The position numbers were made by a program, and so were the translations under genes. Source: Deinococcales bacterium (GTDB taxonomy: Bacteria; Deinococcota; Deinococci; Deinococcales; JAAFIG01). From it: DNA of 64,000 bases. Position 1 is the stretch's first letter; each line of letters opens with the position of its first letter. The notes beneath the pieces were generated by a model. The model was not told the DNA's origin. It made no database searches and worked only from the letters and a program-made list of their open reading frames with translations. The DNA is taken from assembly GCA_013298595.1 (NCBI GenBank), contig JAAFIG010000009.1, positions 83,216 to 147,215 on the forward strand, given 5' to 3'. Shown here piece after piece: positions 45,842-53,554 of the stretch.

Positions 45842-45845
45842 TCAA

Positions 45846-46145
45846 ATGGCAAAGAAAGCAGTCAAAAAAACCCTCACCAAGTCCGACCTCATTGATGTCC
45901 TCGCCGAGAAGACACAGAGCAAAAAAAAGGACGTAAAAGCCCTTGTTGACCACCTTATCAGCGAAGTCAGTGGCACACTTGATAAAGGCGGAAAAGTCCA
46001 AATCACAGGTTTCGGTACATTTGAAGTGCGTAACCGTAAAGCCCGTACTGGTGTAAAACCAGGTACCAAAACCAAGATCAAAATCCCAGCCAGCAAATAC
46101 CCAGCTTTCAAGCCAGGTAAAGCACTCAAAGACAGCGTTAAGTAA
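45846..46145 (+). CDS. hup: DNA-binding protein HU
   Basis: A nucleoid protein of the HU/IHF family (99 aa) that bends and compacts DNA as a dimer. Motifs: LTKSDLIDVLAEKT (helix 1), ITGFGTFEVRNRKART (beta saddle) and the DNA-contacting arm region, with SKYPAFKPGKALKDSV at the C-terminus. The N-terminus adds a short Lys-rich tail (KKAVKKT). The gene contains no CTCGAG and uses a different codon mix (GTC, AAA/AAG) from its neighbours, consistent with selection for high expression. A terminator follows directly. Confidence 0.95.
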   Translation: MAKKAVKKTLTKSDLIDVLAEKTQSKKKDVKALVDHLISEVSGTLDKGGKVQITGFGTFEVRNRKARTGVKPGTKTKIKIPASKYPAFKPGKALKDSVK

Positions 46146-46160
46146 TTTAACTGCTACTAT

Positions 46161-46190
46161 GGGAATGGTATAACACCATTCCCCATTTTT
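46161..46190 (+). terminator. Terminator after hup
   Basis: Stem GGGAATGGT (46161-46169) / ACCATTCCC (46175-46183) followed by CATTTTT. The next gene's ATG is only 7 bp past the stem. Confidence 0.85.
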
Positions 46191-47021
46191 ATGCCAACAT
46201 TGCACCTCAAACCAAACCTCAATCTTGAGTTTGCTTCTTACCCAGAAATGCTTGGGGTTGCTTGGCGCAGCCTTCCTTGGCTCTGGCAACTCGAGCAAAG
46301 TAAACACGCACCACAGCCACAAAAAGCCAAACTTTTGCGCCAAGTAAGCCAAGGAATCGCTCGAGCAGTTGATGCAGATATACAAATTCAAGGTCTCGAG
46401 TTTTTACCAAACCAACCATGTATTTTGGCACCATTACATGAAGGTTTATTCGATATTATTGCATTGCTACACTTACCAATAGCCATGACTTTTGCAGCAC
46501 GTAGCGAATTACTAGAATGGCAGTGGCTTGGCAGTATTTTTCAGGCAACCAATGTTATTGAAGTCAACCCTGAACAAGGAATCTCGAGTTATCGCCGTTT
46601 ATTATGCCAAGCTAAATACGTGCTACGCGATCAACATTTGGTGATTTTTCCACAAGGCAGCGTTTGTGGTTTGGAAATTGCTTTTCAACGAGGTGCCTTT
46701 GGTATTGCTAAGGCTTTGCAAGTTCCAATTGTGCCAATTGTTCTAACAGGTTCACACACGATTTGGGATCATCCATTTAACAGTCAAATACATCAGCATC
46801 AACGCATTATTTTACAAATTCTCGAGCCAGTACAAAACCCAGACATTCGCAACCTCGAGCGGCAAATGAAACACCTTGCCCTCGAGCACCAGCCACGGCG
46901 CTTTGACCCCGAAAAAGATGGTTTTTGGGACAGTTACAAACTCGAAATAGACCCCGATTACCCCGATTTAGTTACTCGAATGCAGTCGCACCGATCACGA
47001 TTCGCCAAGCACAACAAATAA
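46191..47021 (+). CDS. PlsC-like acyltransferase
   Basis: A 276-aa member of the lysophospholipid acyltransferase family. The catalytic HX4D motif is HEGLFD (H83-D88). The usual FPEGTRS block is changed to FPQGSVCG, and FQRGAFGIAKALQVPIVPIVL is present as the third motif. It probably acylates a glycerolipid or related polar head at the inner membrane, but the altered second block makes the acceptor uncertain. Its 3' end overlaps the convergent M16 gene by 27 bp. There is no good Shine-Dalgarno sequence, and the terminator stem of hup ends 7 bp before the ATG. Confidence 0.8.
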   Translation: MPTLHLKPNLNLEFASYPEMLGVAWRSLPWLWQLEQSKHAPQPQKAKLLRQVSQGIARAVDADIQIQGLEFLPNQPCILAPLHEGLFDIIALLHLPIAMTFAARSELLEWQWLGSIFQATNVIEVNPEQGISSYRRLLCQAKYVLRDQHLVIFPQGSVCGLEIAFQRGAFGIAKALQVPIVPIVLTGSHTIWDHPFNSQIHQHQRIILQILEPVQNPDIRNLERQMKHLALEHQPRRFDPEKDGFWDSYKLEIDPDYPDLVTRMQSHRSRFAKHNK

Positions 47022-48206
47022 CGGATTCTCGAGTCCACTCATCTCTAAGGCAGCGTTAACTTGTTCTAAGCTGACAGCGCGTAATTCCTCGAGTACTACT
47101 GCTGGTGGACGCAAATCATTTTGCATTAAGTAGTCTTCGGCAAAAGCACCCAGCCACGCGCTTGGTGTCTCGAGACGTAAAGCAATGCCTACTTCGAGTT
47201 TGCGTTTCATGCGTTCGAGTTCAGCGGCACTGATACCCTTGGTTTTTACTTGTTGTAATGCTGCTTGAACTCGCTCGAGACTGGTCTGAGCGTGTTCGTT
47301 AGGGCATTCAATCGAACCATAAAAAGCGCCGATATCGCTGTGCCCTTCGTGTTCTAAACCAGCTGCTAAAGCTGTGCCATCATTGACCAATGCCCAAGCG
47401 AATCTCGAGTTTTCTGAATCTCCAATAATTCTGGCTGCAATGGCAGCAGGTAATTCGAGGGGATGTCCAGCAGCAAAACCACTGGCAATAAAGCTGATTT
47501 GGGTGTGGGCACTATCGTGATGAATGATTTGCAAACCACTCTTGGGTGTAAAACTTGGGAAACTTGGTTGGGTTCGAGCACCACGGACAATATTTTCACT
47601 GAATTGCGCTACATCCTCGAGTAAGCGTTGCCAATCAAAAATACCGCAGACTGCCATCACCATATTGGCTGTGCCGTACTGAGTTGTTAAAAAAGTTTGT
47701 AAATCTGCTTGGCTAATACTCGAGACGGTTTGTTTTGTACCAATCACAGGTCTGCCTAGTGGATGATGTTGAAAGTAATGCGCGGCACTGCTTTCCAATG
47801 CAATACTCATAGGGTCGTCGCGGTACAATTCGATTTCCTCGAGAATCACATTGCGTTCAAGTTCGATGTCGGTGGGGTTTAACTTGGGTTGCATCATGCC
47901 AAGCAGTAATTCGGTTAAGCGACTTTGTTGTTTTGGTAAAGCTGCTGCGGTGTACGTGGTGTTTTCATGGGATGTAAAAGCATTGGCATGAGCGCCAATA
48001 GCATCAAACGCTTGGGATAACTCGAGTGCCGAGAAGTTGGCTGCACCCTTAAAAAGCATATGTTCGAGAAAATGGGCTGTGCCCAGTTGCACATCAGCTC
48101 GAGCGCCAGAGCGCAATAGCACAGCCACAGCTGTACTCCGAGCCGCCGGCATAGGCTGCGCAATAATCTCGAGACCATTAGGCAGCACAGCTTGTAAAGG
48201 CTTCAT
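46995..48206 (-). CDS. M16 family zinc peptidase (active subunit)
   Basis: A 403-aa processing-peptidase-type enzyme with the inverted zinc motif HFLEH (H45, E48, H49) followed by the conserved NAFTSHENTTY strand. The third ligand glutamate is in ILEEIELYRDDP, and the C-terminal domain has an R/Y-type pair region (SRFAWALVNDGTA). It forms, with the adjacent inactive paralogue (4-bp overlap), the usual bacterial M16 two-gene pair that acts as a heterodimer on peptides in the cytoplasm or periplasm. No signal peptide is seen. Confidence 0.9.
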   Translation of the reverse strand: MKPLQAVLPNGLEIIAQPMPAARSTAVAVLLRSGARADVQLGTAHFLEHMLFKGAANFSALELSQAFDAIGAHANAFTSHENTTYTAAALPKQQSRLTELLLGMMQPKLNPTDIELERNVILEEIELYRDDPMSIALESSAAHYFQHHPLGRPVIGTKQTVSSISQADLQTFLTTQYGTANMVMAVCGIFDWQRLLEDVAQFSENIVRGARTQPSFPSFTPKSGLQIIHHDSAHTQISFIASGFAAGHPLELPAAIAARIIGDSENSRFAWALVNDGTALAAGLEHEGHSDIGAFYGSIECPNEHAQTSLERVQAALQQVKTKGISAAELERMKRKLEVGIALRLETPSAWLGAFAEDYLMQNDLRPPAVVLEELRAVSLEQVNAALEMSGLENPLFVVLGES

Positions 48207-49414
48207 GCGCTCACATCCGCACCCAGTGAGTACGTCCGCAATTGCGAAAAATCAAGGGTTTGTAACCACGCATTGATACCCTCGAGTGTAACGACCGCTA
48301 AGCCTGTTTCGACTTCTTCAAGTGAACGGAGTCTACCAATCAGCTGCATATCTCGTAAACCCGAAGCAGCCCTAGCACCAACACTTTCTGAACTCATGGC
48401 TAAACCAGTTTCAATACCAACTTTGGCTCGAGCCAATTCATCTGCGTTAATACCTTGTTGCCAGATCTCGAGTTCGGCTTGAATAACAGCTATTGTCTGG
48501 GCTGCTTTGGCAGGTGTACAACTAGCAAAAACCTCGAGTGTACCAGCATTTTTTACAAAACTACTGCCAGCATGAATACCATAAACCAAGCCGCGTTGTT
48601 CACGGACTTCGTTAAATAACCGATTTGAATTACCACCTCCCAGTACCTCGAGTGCGAACCGCGATTCGTAATAACCTTTTCCAGTAAATGGCATCAATGG
48701 CATCATCATACCAATCTGGGTTTGAGCAGTTTCTCGAGCTTCAAATTGGGTAAAAGGGGCGTTCCAAATCACTTCTGGATTAGGTAAAATTTCGCCTTGC
48801 CACATTGCAAAATGCTGCTTTACAAACTCGAGCAATGCCGACCACTCAATAGCACCACTGACTGCTAAAATGGCACCATGAGGCGTGCAGCGCTGAGCAT
48901 AATCGGCACGCAATAAATCTGGTGTGAGCCTTGAGAAACCCTCTGCATGTCCATACGGGCTACGCCCGTGCGGACTGGCAAAAGCAGCTTTCCACAAACG
49001 TGCATATAACAATTCGTCGGGGGCATCCTCTAAGCCCTGCAAGGCTGATATCGCCAACTCGAGACTTGGAGCAAACTCGGTTTGGGCAAAATGTGGACGC
49101 AATACCAAATCTGCTAGTAAAGCCAAGGCTGCTGCCGCATCTCGAGCTAAACAAGTCACACTAAATTCCATGCCTTCTAAACCAACTTCTGTACCGCGAA
49201 TGGCACCAAGATCATCCCAGGCATCCTCGAGTGCTCGGGCATCTCGTGTGCCTGCACCACGCCGCAGCCATTCCTCGAGCACACTCGAAGCACCCAGTAT
49301 AGGTTCGGTCAGCGCACCATTTGGGATAAATAATTCAAAAGCGATTAATGAAGACGTAAGCACTGGCTCGAGCACAATTGTTAGCCCATTCTCGAGCTTG
49401 GTTTGGAAAATCAC
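48203..49414 (-). CDS. M16-family peptidase homologue lacking the zinc motif
   Basis: A 403-aa paralogue of the next gene, start GTG. At the place of HxxEH it reads SVLEEWLRRG, so zinc binding is lost. The C-terminal half keeps the FALEVLGGGNSNRLFNEVREQ segment with the R/Y substrate-binding pair (the GLVYGIHA strand). In M16 heterodimers one subunit carries zinc and the other supplies the R/Y pair, which fits this gene pair exactly. Upstream is TAAACT five bases before the GTG. Confidence 0.87.
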   Translation of the reverse strand: MIFQTKLENGLTIVLEPVLTSSLIAFELFIPNGALTEPILGASSVLEEWLRRGAGTRDARALEDAWDDLGAIRGTEVGLEGMEFSVTCLARDAAAALALLADLVLRPHFAQTEFAPSLELAISALQGLEDAPDELLYARLWKAAFASPHGRSPYGHAEGFSRLTPDLLRADYAQRCTPHGAILAVSGAIEWSALLEFVKQHFAMWQGEILPNPEVIWNAPFTQFEARETAQTQIGMMMPLMPFTGKGYYESRFALEVLGGGNSNRLFNEVREQRGLVYGIHAGSSFVKNAGTLEVFASCTPAKAAQTIAVIQAELEIWQQGINADELARAKVGIETGLAMSSESVGARAASGLRDMQLIGRLRSLEEVETGLAVVTLEGINAWLQTLDFSQLRTYSLGADVSA

Positions 49415-49422
49415 GGGATAGT

Positions 49423-50592
49423 TTACCGTAATCGTTTAGCAAAATCCCAGAAAACCCCATTTGTCCAGCCAAAACCTTGGAGTGCACCGTATAAGCCACC
49501 TTCGCTGGCTGCACCAATTTGTTCGACATTATATTTTTCCCAAAGCGCAGCTGTTTTGCTAAATACAACTGCGTTGTTATCACACCAAGCCCGCATGATT
49601 CGTTGAGCCTCAAGATCAAAACCATAGCGCTCGAGTCCTGCAACCACCAGCCATTGCAGTGGTGCCCAGCCATTTGGCGCTGCCCATTGATGCCCTTGCC
49701 TTACTTCTAAGGTGGTTAACAACCCCCCTACGCGTTCAAACTGTGGCAACCAATCTTGTACAACTCGCGCTGCTTGTTCTTGGCTGGCTAGACCCGCCCA
49801 GAGTGGATAAAAACCCGCCAAACTTGGATGCAAATTTCTTTGCTCGAGTTTGTAATTATAATCAAAGTAAAATCCTTGGTTTTCGTCCCACATGATGTTG
49901 TTGATGGTTTTGGCTCGAGTTGTAGCTGCTTGTCGCCAGTGCATCGCTTGTTCGGTATGACCAAGTAAGCTGTGATAATTGGCAAGGTCTTGTTCTCGAG
50001 CGTATAAAATAGCGTTTAAGTCCACAGGTAAATGCTCGAGCCATTTATCGGAACAACGCGTACTATGATCCCAACCGCTTTCGCAACTGGCAAGGGCATC
50101 GAGGTAATTGATGTCAAAGTAACGCGATAACCCTTGGTAGACATTGCGGTGATGTGGATGCTGATTAGCTAACCAAACGGTCTTGTGTTCCGTTTCGGCA
50201 ATGCTAAGCATCTGCTCGAGCCAAGTGTTGGTATCTGGGTCTTGGCGTTGTTGTTTGATTTCTAATCCAAGTTTGATCAGCTCGAGCAAAAAAGGTGGTT
50301 GACTACGGGATAAAAAGTAGAATCGGCTGCCGTTTGGTATCACACCAAAACGGTTAAATATATACGCAAAGTTCTCGAGCATATCAAAGATACGTGGTTC
50401 GTCAGGTGTGCCAATTAAACCAAGGGCTATAAAGTAGCTATCCCAGTAAAACATTTCGATGAAAATAGGGTCTTGGCTAGGTACAAGGTATGGTTTAGGC
50501 AATCCGATGAGTGTGCCATGATCTTCTGGGGTTTGGCGAATAATTTTTGACCAGTAGGCACTGATGTACTCGAGGGTTGGTTGGTAATTCAC
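49423..50592 (-). CDS. Alpha,alpha-trehalase (GH37)
   Basis: A 389-aa cytosolic glycoside hydrolase family 37 enzyme that splits trehalose into two glucose molecules. Family marks: IEMFYWDSYFIALGL (signature 1), ESGWDHSTRC (general acid region) and HQWAAPNGWAPLQW (signature 2). It is shorter than TreA/TreF (about 550 aa) and has no signal peptide. I choose the GTG at 50592, because AAGGAG precedes it. A longer start at 50667 would lie upstream of the promoter seen at 50620-50648. A LacI-type operator covers the transcription start, identical to one upstream of the sugar-binding protein at 55627, linking trehalose uptake and cleavage. Confidence 0.87.
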   Translation of the reverse strand: MNYQPTLEYISAYWSKIIRQTPEDHGTLIGLPKPYLVPSQDPIFIEMFYWDSYFIALGLIGTPDEPRIFDMLENFAYIFNRFGVIPNGSRFYFLSRSQPPFLLELIKLGLEIKQQRQDPDTNTWLEQMLSIAETEHKTVWLANQHPHHRNVYQGLSRYFDINYLDALASCESGWDHSTRCSDKWLEHLPVDLNAILYAREQDLANYHSLLGHTEQAMHWRQAATTRAKTINNIMWDENQGFYFDYNYKLEQRNLHPSLAGFYPLWAGLASQEQAARVVQDWLPQFERVGGLLTTLEVRQGHQWAAPNGWAPLQWLVVAGLERYGFDLEAQRIMRAWCDNNAVVFSKTAALWEKYNVEQIGAASEGGLYGALQGFGWTNGVFWDFAKRLR

Positions 50593-50606
50593 TGTGCTCC
50601 TTTTTT

Positions 50607-50648
50607 GTAAACGCTTACGAGCGTAGTGGAGTGGCTCTGAGCCTGCAA
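50607..50648 (-). promoter_or_regulatory. Trehalase promoter with LacI-type operator
   Basis: On the minus strand TTGCAG (50643-50648), a 17-bp spacer, then TACGCT (50620-50625), followed by the operator GTAAGCGTTTAC (50607-50618) over the transcription start. The 14 bases GTAAACGCTTACGA recur exactly at 55470-55483. Confidence 0.7.
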
Positions 50649-50723
50649 GGGATACTTTGATATTCACAGCTTTTTATGTTCTATAAGAGGTTTATCGAAC
50701 TTTTTACCAACTCAGGGTGGGGC

Positions 50724-50752
50724 TTGACAATTATCCAGCTCGAGGTTATTTT
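50724..50752 (+). promoter_or_regulatory. Promoter of the ROK regulator gene
   Basis: TTGACA (50724-50729), 17-bp spacer containing CTCGAG, TATTTT (50747-50752). It lies 45 bp before the ATG. Confidence 0.55.
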
Positions 50753-50796
50753 ATTTAATAAAGAAACCAAAAGCAAACGTTGTTAAAATCCTTTCT

Positions 50797-52020
50797 ATGA
50801 ATCAACACCGCCAAGCGGGCAGGTATTCTATGTCGCAAAAAAGTGATCAATCCACAACTCGAGCCGCCAACCGCAAACAAGTGCTGAATAGCCTGCGGCA
50901 ACTTGGTCCGCTCAGTCGAAGCCAATTGGTCGAAGTGACTGGACTGAGCGGCGCAGCTATCACTTTTGTCACCACCGACTTACTCGAGGAAAAACTGTTA
51001 ATCGAACACGAAATAGGCGACACCACTGCCAAAGGCGGACGCAAACCCGTACTGCTTGATGTCAATTACAAAGGGCATTACTCATTTGGTATTAACCTCA
51101 CAGAAAATCAAATTGAAGTCGTACTCACCGACTTACAAGCCGTTATTCAAGACCATCAAAGTTATCAACTCGAGCAAAAAACCCCAACCTATGTACTACA
51201 AGCCATGACCCAGATTATCCAAAATCTACTCGAGCGCAACAACATCAAACGACAACACATCAATGGTTTAGGTTTAGCCATGGGTGGCGTACTCGACAAC
51301 GAAAATGGTATTTGCCTCAACTCAACCATTCTGGGTTGGAAAAACATAACTATTGCCCAACAACTCGAGCAACGCAGCCAAATCAAAGTATGGTTAGACA
51401 ACGACATCAATGCCTTTGCCAATGCCGAACGTTTATTTGGTGCAGGTAGGCTCTGCAATACTTTTTTAGCGGTCACAGTTGGGCGTGGTATCGGAGCGGC
51501 TTTGGTGCTCGAAGGAAAAGTGCATCAAGGCAGACACAGCGGCATTGGCAGTTTTGGACACACCATTGTCGAAACCAATGGCAGACGCTGCGAATGTGGC
51601 AGAGACGGTTGTCTCGAGGCATATGCTTCTGAACCATCTTTGTTAACCCGATTTAATCAACAAAGCCCAAAGCAGGTTAACAGCATTACAGAATTACTCG
51701 AGCAACAAGACAATCCTATGGTTCAGGCTTTACTGACCGATGCAGCAACTCGTATTGGGCGCAGTATTGCTGCTGTTGTTAATTTGCTCGACCCAGAATT
51801 GGTGGTGCTTGGTGGTGAAGGTTTACGTTTAGGTACAACTTTTATTGAAACCATTACTCATTCTATAAAGCATTATGCGTATGCCAATCTTGCCGATCAA
51901 ATGCCAATCGAACTTGCCCTTGAAACCGCTAATTCACGCACACTTTGGGCGCGAGGTGCTGCCAGCTTAGCCATTCAGCACGCTTTTGATTATGGAGCAT
52001 TACCTGTTGTCACTGTGTAG
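50797..52020 (+). CDS. ROK-family transcriptional regulator
   Basis: A 407-aa sugar-responsive repressor of the NagC/XylR (ROK) type. It has an N-terminal winged helix (~residues 25-75; RQLGPLSRSQLVEVTGLS), then a two-lobed ROK sugar-binding domain: the GLAMGGVLDNENG segment, DNDINAFANAE, TVGRGIGAALV, and the zinc site CECGRDGCLEAYA (near residue 265). The start is the ATG at 50797, and a second in-frame ATG at 50830 is possible. It sits between trehalase (divergent) and the ABC importer (same direction), so it probably controls one or both in response to a sugar. Its own site may be the TGGTTT-TTC-AAACCA dyad at 52071. Confidence 0.88.
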   Translation: MNQHRQAGRYSMSQKSDQSTTRAANRKQVLNSLRQLGPLSRSQLVEVTGLSGAAITFVTTDLLEEKLLIEHEIGDTTAKGGRKPVLLDVNYKGHYSFGINLTENQIEVVLTDLQAVIQDHQSYQLEQKTPTYVLQAMTQIIQNLLERNNIKRQHINGLGLAMGGVLDNENGICLNSTILGWKNITIAQQLEQRSQIKVWLDNDINAFANAERLFGAGRLCNTFLAVTVGRGIGAALVLEGKVHQGRHSGIGSFGHTIVETNGRRCECGRDGCLEAYASEPSLLTRFNQQSPKQVNSITELLEQQDNPMVQALLTDAATRIGRSIAAVVNLLDPELVVLGGEGLRLGTTFIETITHSIKHYAYANLADQMPIELALETANSRTLWARGAASLAIQHAFDYGALPVVTV

Positions 52021-52029
52021 AACTTTTAC

Positions 52030-52085
52030 TTGACTGCTTTTCAGCATCAGATTTTAAACATATCTCGTTTTGGTTTTTCAAACCA
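52030..52085 (+). promoter_or_regulatory. Promoter and dyad upstream of the sugar ABC operon
   Basis: TTGACT (52030-52035), 17-bp spacer, TTTAAA (52053-52058). Just past the expected start is the perfect dyad TGGTTT (52071-52076), TTC, AAACCA (52080-52085), a candidate operator, possibly for the adjacent ROK repressor. Confidence 0.5.
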
Positions 52086-52146
52086 GAAAGGACTTTTTTT
52101 GCTCTAAAATCGGCTTTCAACCTTTCATTCAATCACGGAGGAAATC

Positions 52147-53472
52147 ATGAAACAAAAGTTACTTATTGCCTTGCCTGTACTTGGTGCTTTAGTAGTGTAT
52201 GGCGCAGGACAAGCTGCAACTCGAGATACTTTAACAGCAGCTAAAAGCGCAGCTTTACAAGCCGCTCAAGGACAAAAAATCGGTGGTACAGTCAATGTTA
52301 TGGCAGTCTGGGGTGGTGAAGAAAAAGATAAATTCTTAGCCACCTTAAAACCCTTTGAAGAAGCCACAGGCATTAAAGTTGAATACGAAGGCACTCGAGA
52401 CATCAATGCTGTACTAGCAACGCGTTTAAGTGGTGGTAATCCGCCAGAAATTGCAGGTATTCCTAGCTTGAGTTTACTCGAGGATTGGAGTGCAAAAGGG
52501 CAATTGGTTGATTTAGATACTATTGTTGGTAGTGCCACATTAAAAAGCAATTACTCGAGTGGTTGGCTTAATTTAGGTGCTTATAAAGATAAAACCTTTG
52601 GTGTTTTCTTTACAGCTGCTTTAAAAGGCTTAATTTGGTACAACACCAAAACCTACACAGGTCCTAAAGCACCAGCCACTTGGACTGAACTTTCGGCTTG
52701 GACTCGAGCTGTCGCTGCCAAAGGTACAACGCCGTGGTGTGTTGGTGTGGAAAGTGGTGCGGCTAGTGGCTGGGCTGGTACAGATTGGGTTGAGAACATT
52801 TTGTTACGGCAATCTGGGGCTAAAAAATACGATGAATGGTACAACGGTAAACTGGCTTGGACTTCAAGCGAAGTCAAACGGGCTTTTCAAACCTTTGGCA
52901 GCGTTGTCACTGATCCTAAGATGGTTTTTGGCGGACCAACCACAGTATTAACAACCAATTTTGGCGATGCTGCCACACCAATGTTTGCCACTAAACCAGG
53001 GTGCTTTTTACATCATCAAGCCACCTTTATTAGTTCATTTTTTGAGAAAAACACACCAGGTATCAAAGCAGGCACCGATTATAGTTTCTTTGGTTTTCCT
53101 GACATCAGCGCTCAGTACAAAGGCTCCGTTGAGGCTGCTGGCGATATGTTTGGCATGTTCAAAGATACCCCACAATCCCGAGCTTTAATTAAGTACCTTG
53201 TCTCGAGTGAAGCCCAAGCCATGCGTGCCAAACTTGGTGGTGTACTGGCTGCCAATAAAACTGTGCCCCAAAGCGCCTACCCCGATATTGTTTCGCAAGG
53301 TGCTGCCAAAATTCTTGCCAATGCCAAAACCGTGCGTTTTGATGCTTCGGATTTAATGCCAGGTAAAATGAACGATGCCTTTTGGAAAGCTATTCTCGAG
53401 TACATCCAAAACCCTCGTAACTTGGATGCTATTTTGACAAAGCTCGATTCGGTACGTAAAGAAAGTTACTAA
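52147..53472 (+). CDS. Sugar ABC transporter substrate-binding protein (SBP_bac_1)
   Basis: A 441-aa periplasmic binding protein of family 1 (maltose/alpha-glucoside type). It has a signal peptide (~1-23, no lipobox cysteine) and a lobe 1 start at TVNVMAVWGGEEKDKFLATL. The hinge and sugar-site region GGNPPEIAGIPS and the SGWAGTDWVENILLRQSG segment resemble AglE-type alpha-glucoside binding proteins. GGAGGAAATC precedes the ATG. It leads the operon with two permeases. Two intercistronic hairpins after it (53485-53548) would keep its mRNA level above that of the permeases. Confidence 0.9.
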   Translation: MKQKLLIALPVLGALVVYGAGQAATRDTLTAAKSAALQAAQGQKIGGTVNVMAVWGGEEKDKFLATLKPFEEATGIKVEYEGTRDINAVLATRLSGGNPPEIAGIPSLSLLEDWSAKGQLVDLDTIVGSATLKSNYSSGWLNLGAYKDKTFGVFFTAALKGLIWYNTKTYTGPKAPATWTELSAWTRAVAAKGTTPWCVGVESGAASGWAGTDWVENILLRQSGAKKYDEWYNGKLAWTSSEVKRAFQTFGSVVTDPKMVFGGPTTVLTTNFGDAATPMFATKPGCFLHHQATFISSFFEKNTPGIKAGTDYSFFGFPDISAQYKGSVEAAGDMFGMFKDTPQSRALIKYLVSSEAQAMRAKLGGVLAANKTVPQSAYPDIVSQGAAKILANAKTVRFDASDLMPGKMNDAFWKAILEYIQNPRNLDAILTKLDSVRKESY

Positions 53473-53484
53473 AACCGTCGTTTT

Positions 53485-53548
53485 GGCACAGCCCTCCTCC
53501 TTGTGCCGACTTCCTTCTTTTGAGTGGTGAGGCTAAACCTCATCACTC
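53485..53548 (+). terminator. Two intercistronic hairpins (partial termination / mRNA stabilisation)
   Basis: First, GGCACA (53485-53490) / TGTGCC (53502-53507) followed by a T-rich run. Second, an 11-bp stem GAGTGGTGAGG (53522-53532) / CCTCATCACTC (53538-53548) with one G-U pair and no T-run. Such elements after a binding-protein gene favour its higher expression. Confidence 0.6.
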
Positions 53549-53554
53549 GAGTGT

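Larger units (their letters stand above)
45521..45845. other. Intergenic stretch upstream of hup
   Basis: No gene seen. It contains the hup promoter (45733-45761) and a structured 5' leader (45768-45845). The first 200 bp are AT-rich with nothing recognisable, apart from an isolated TTGACA at 45692. CTCGAG is absent from 45532 to 46289. Confidence 0.6.
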
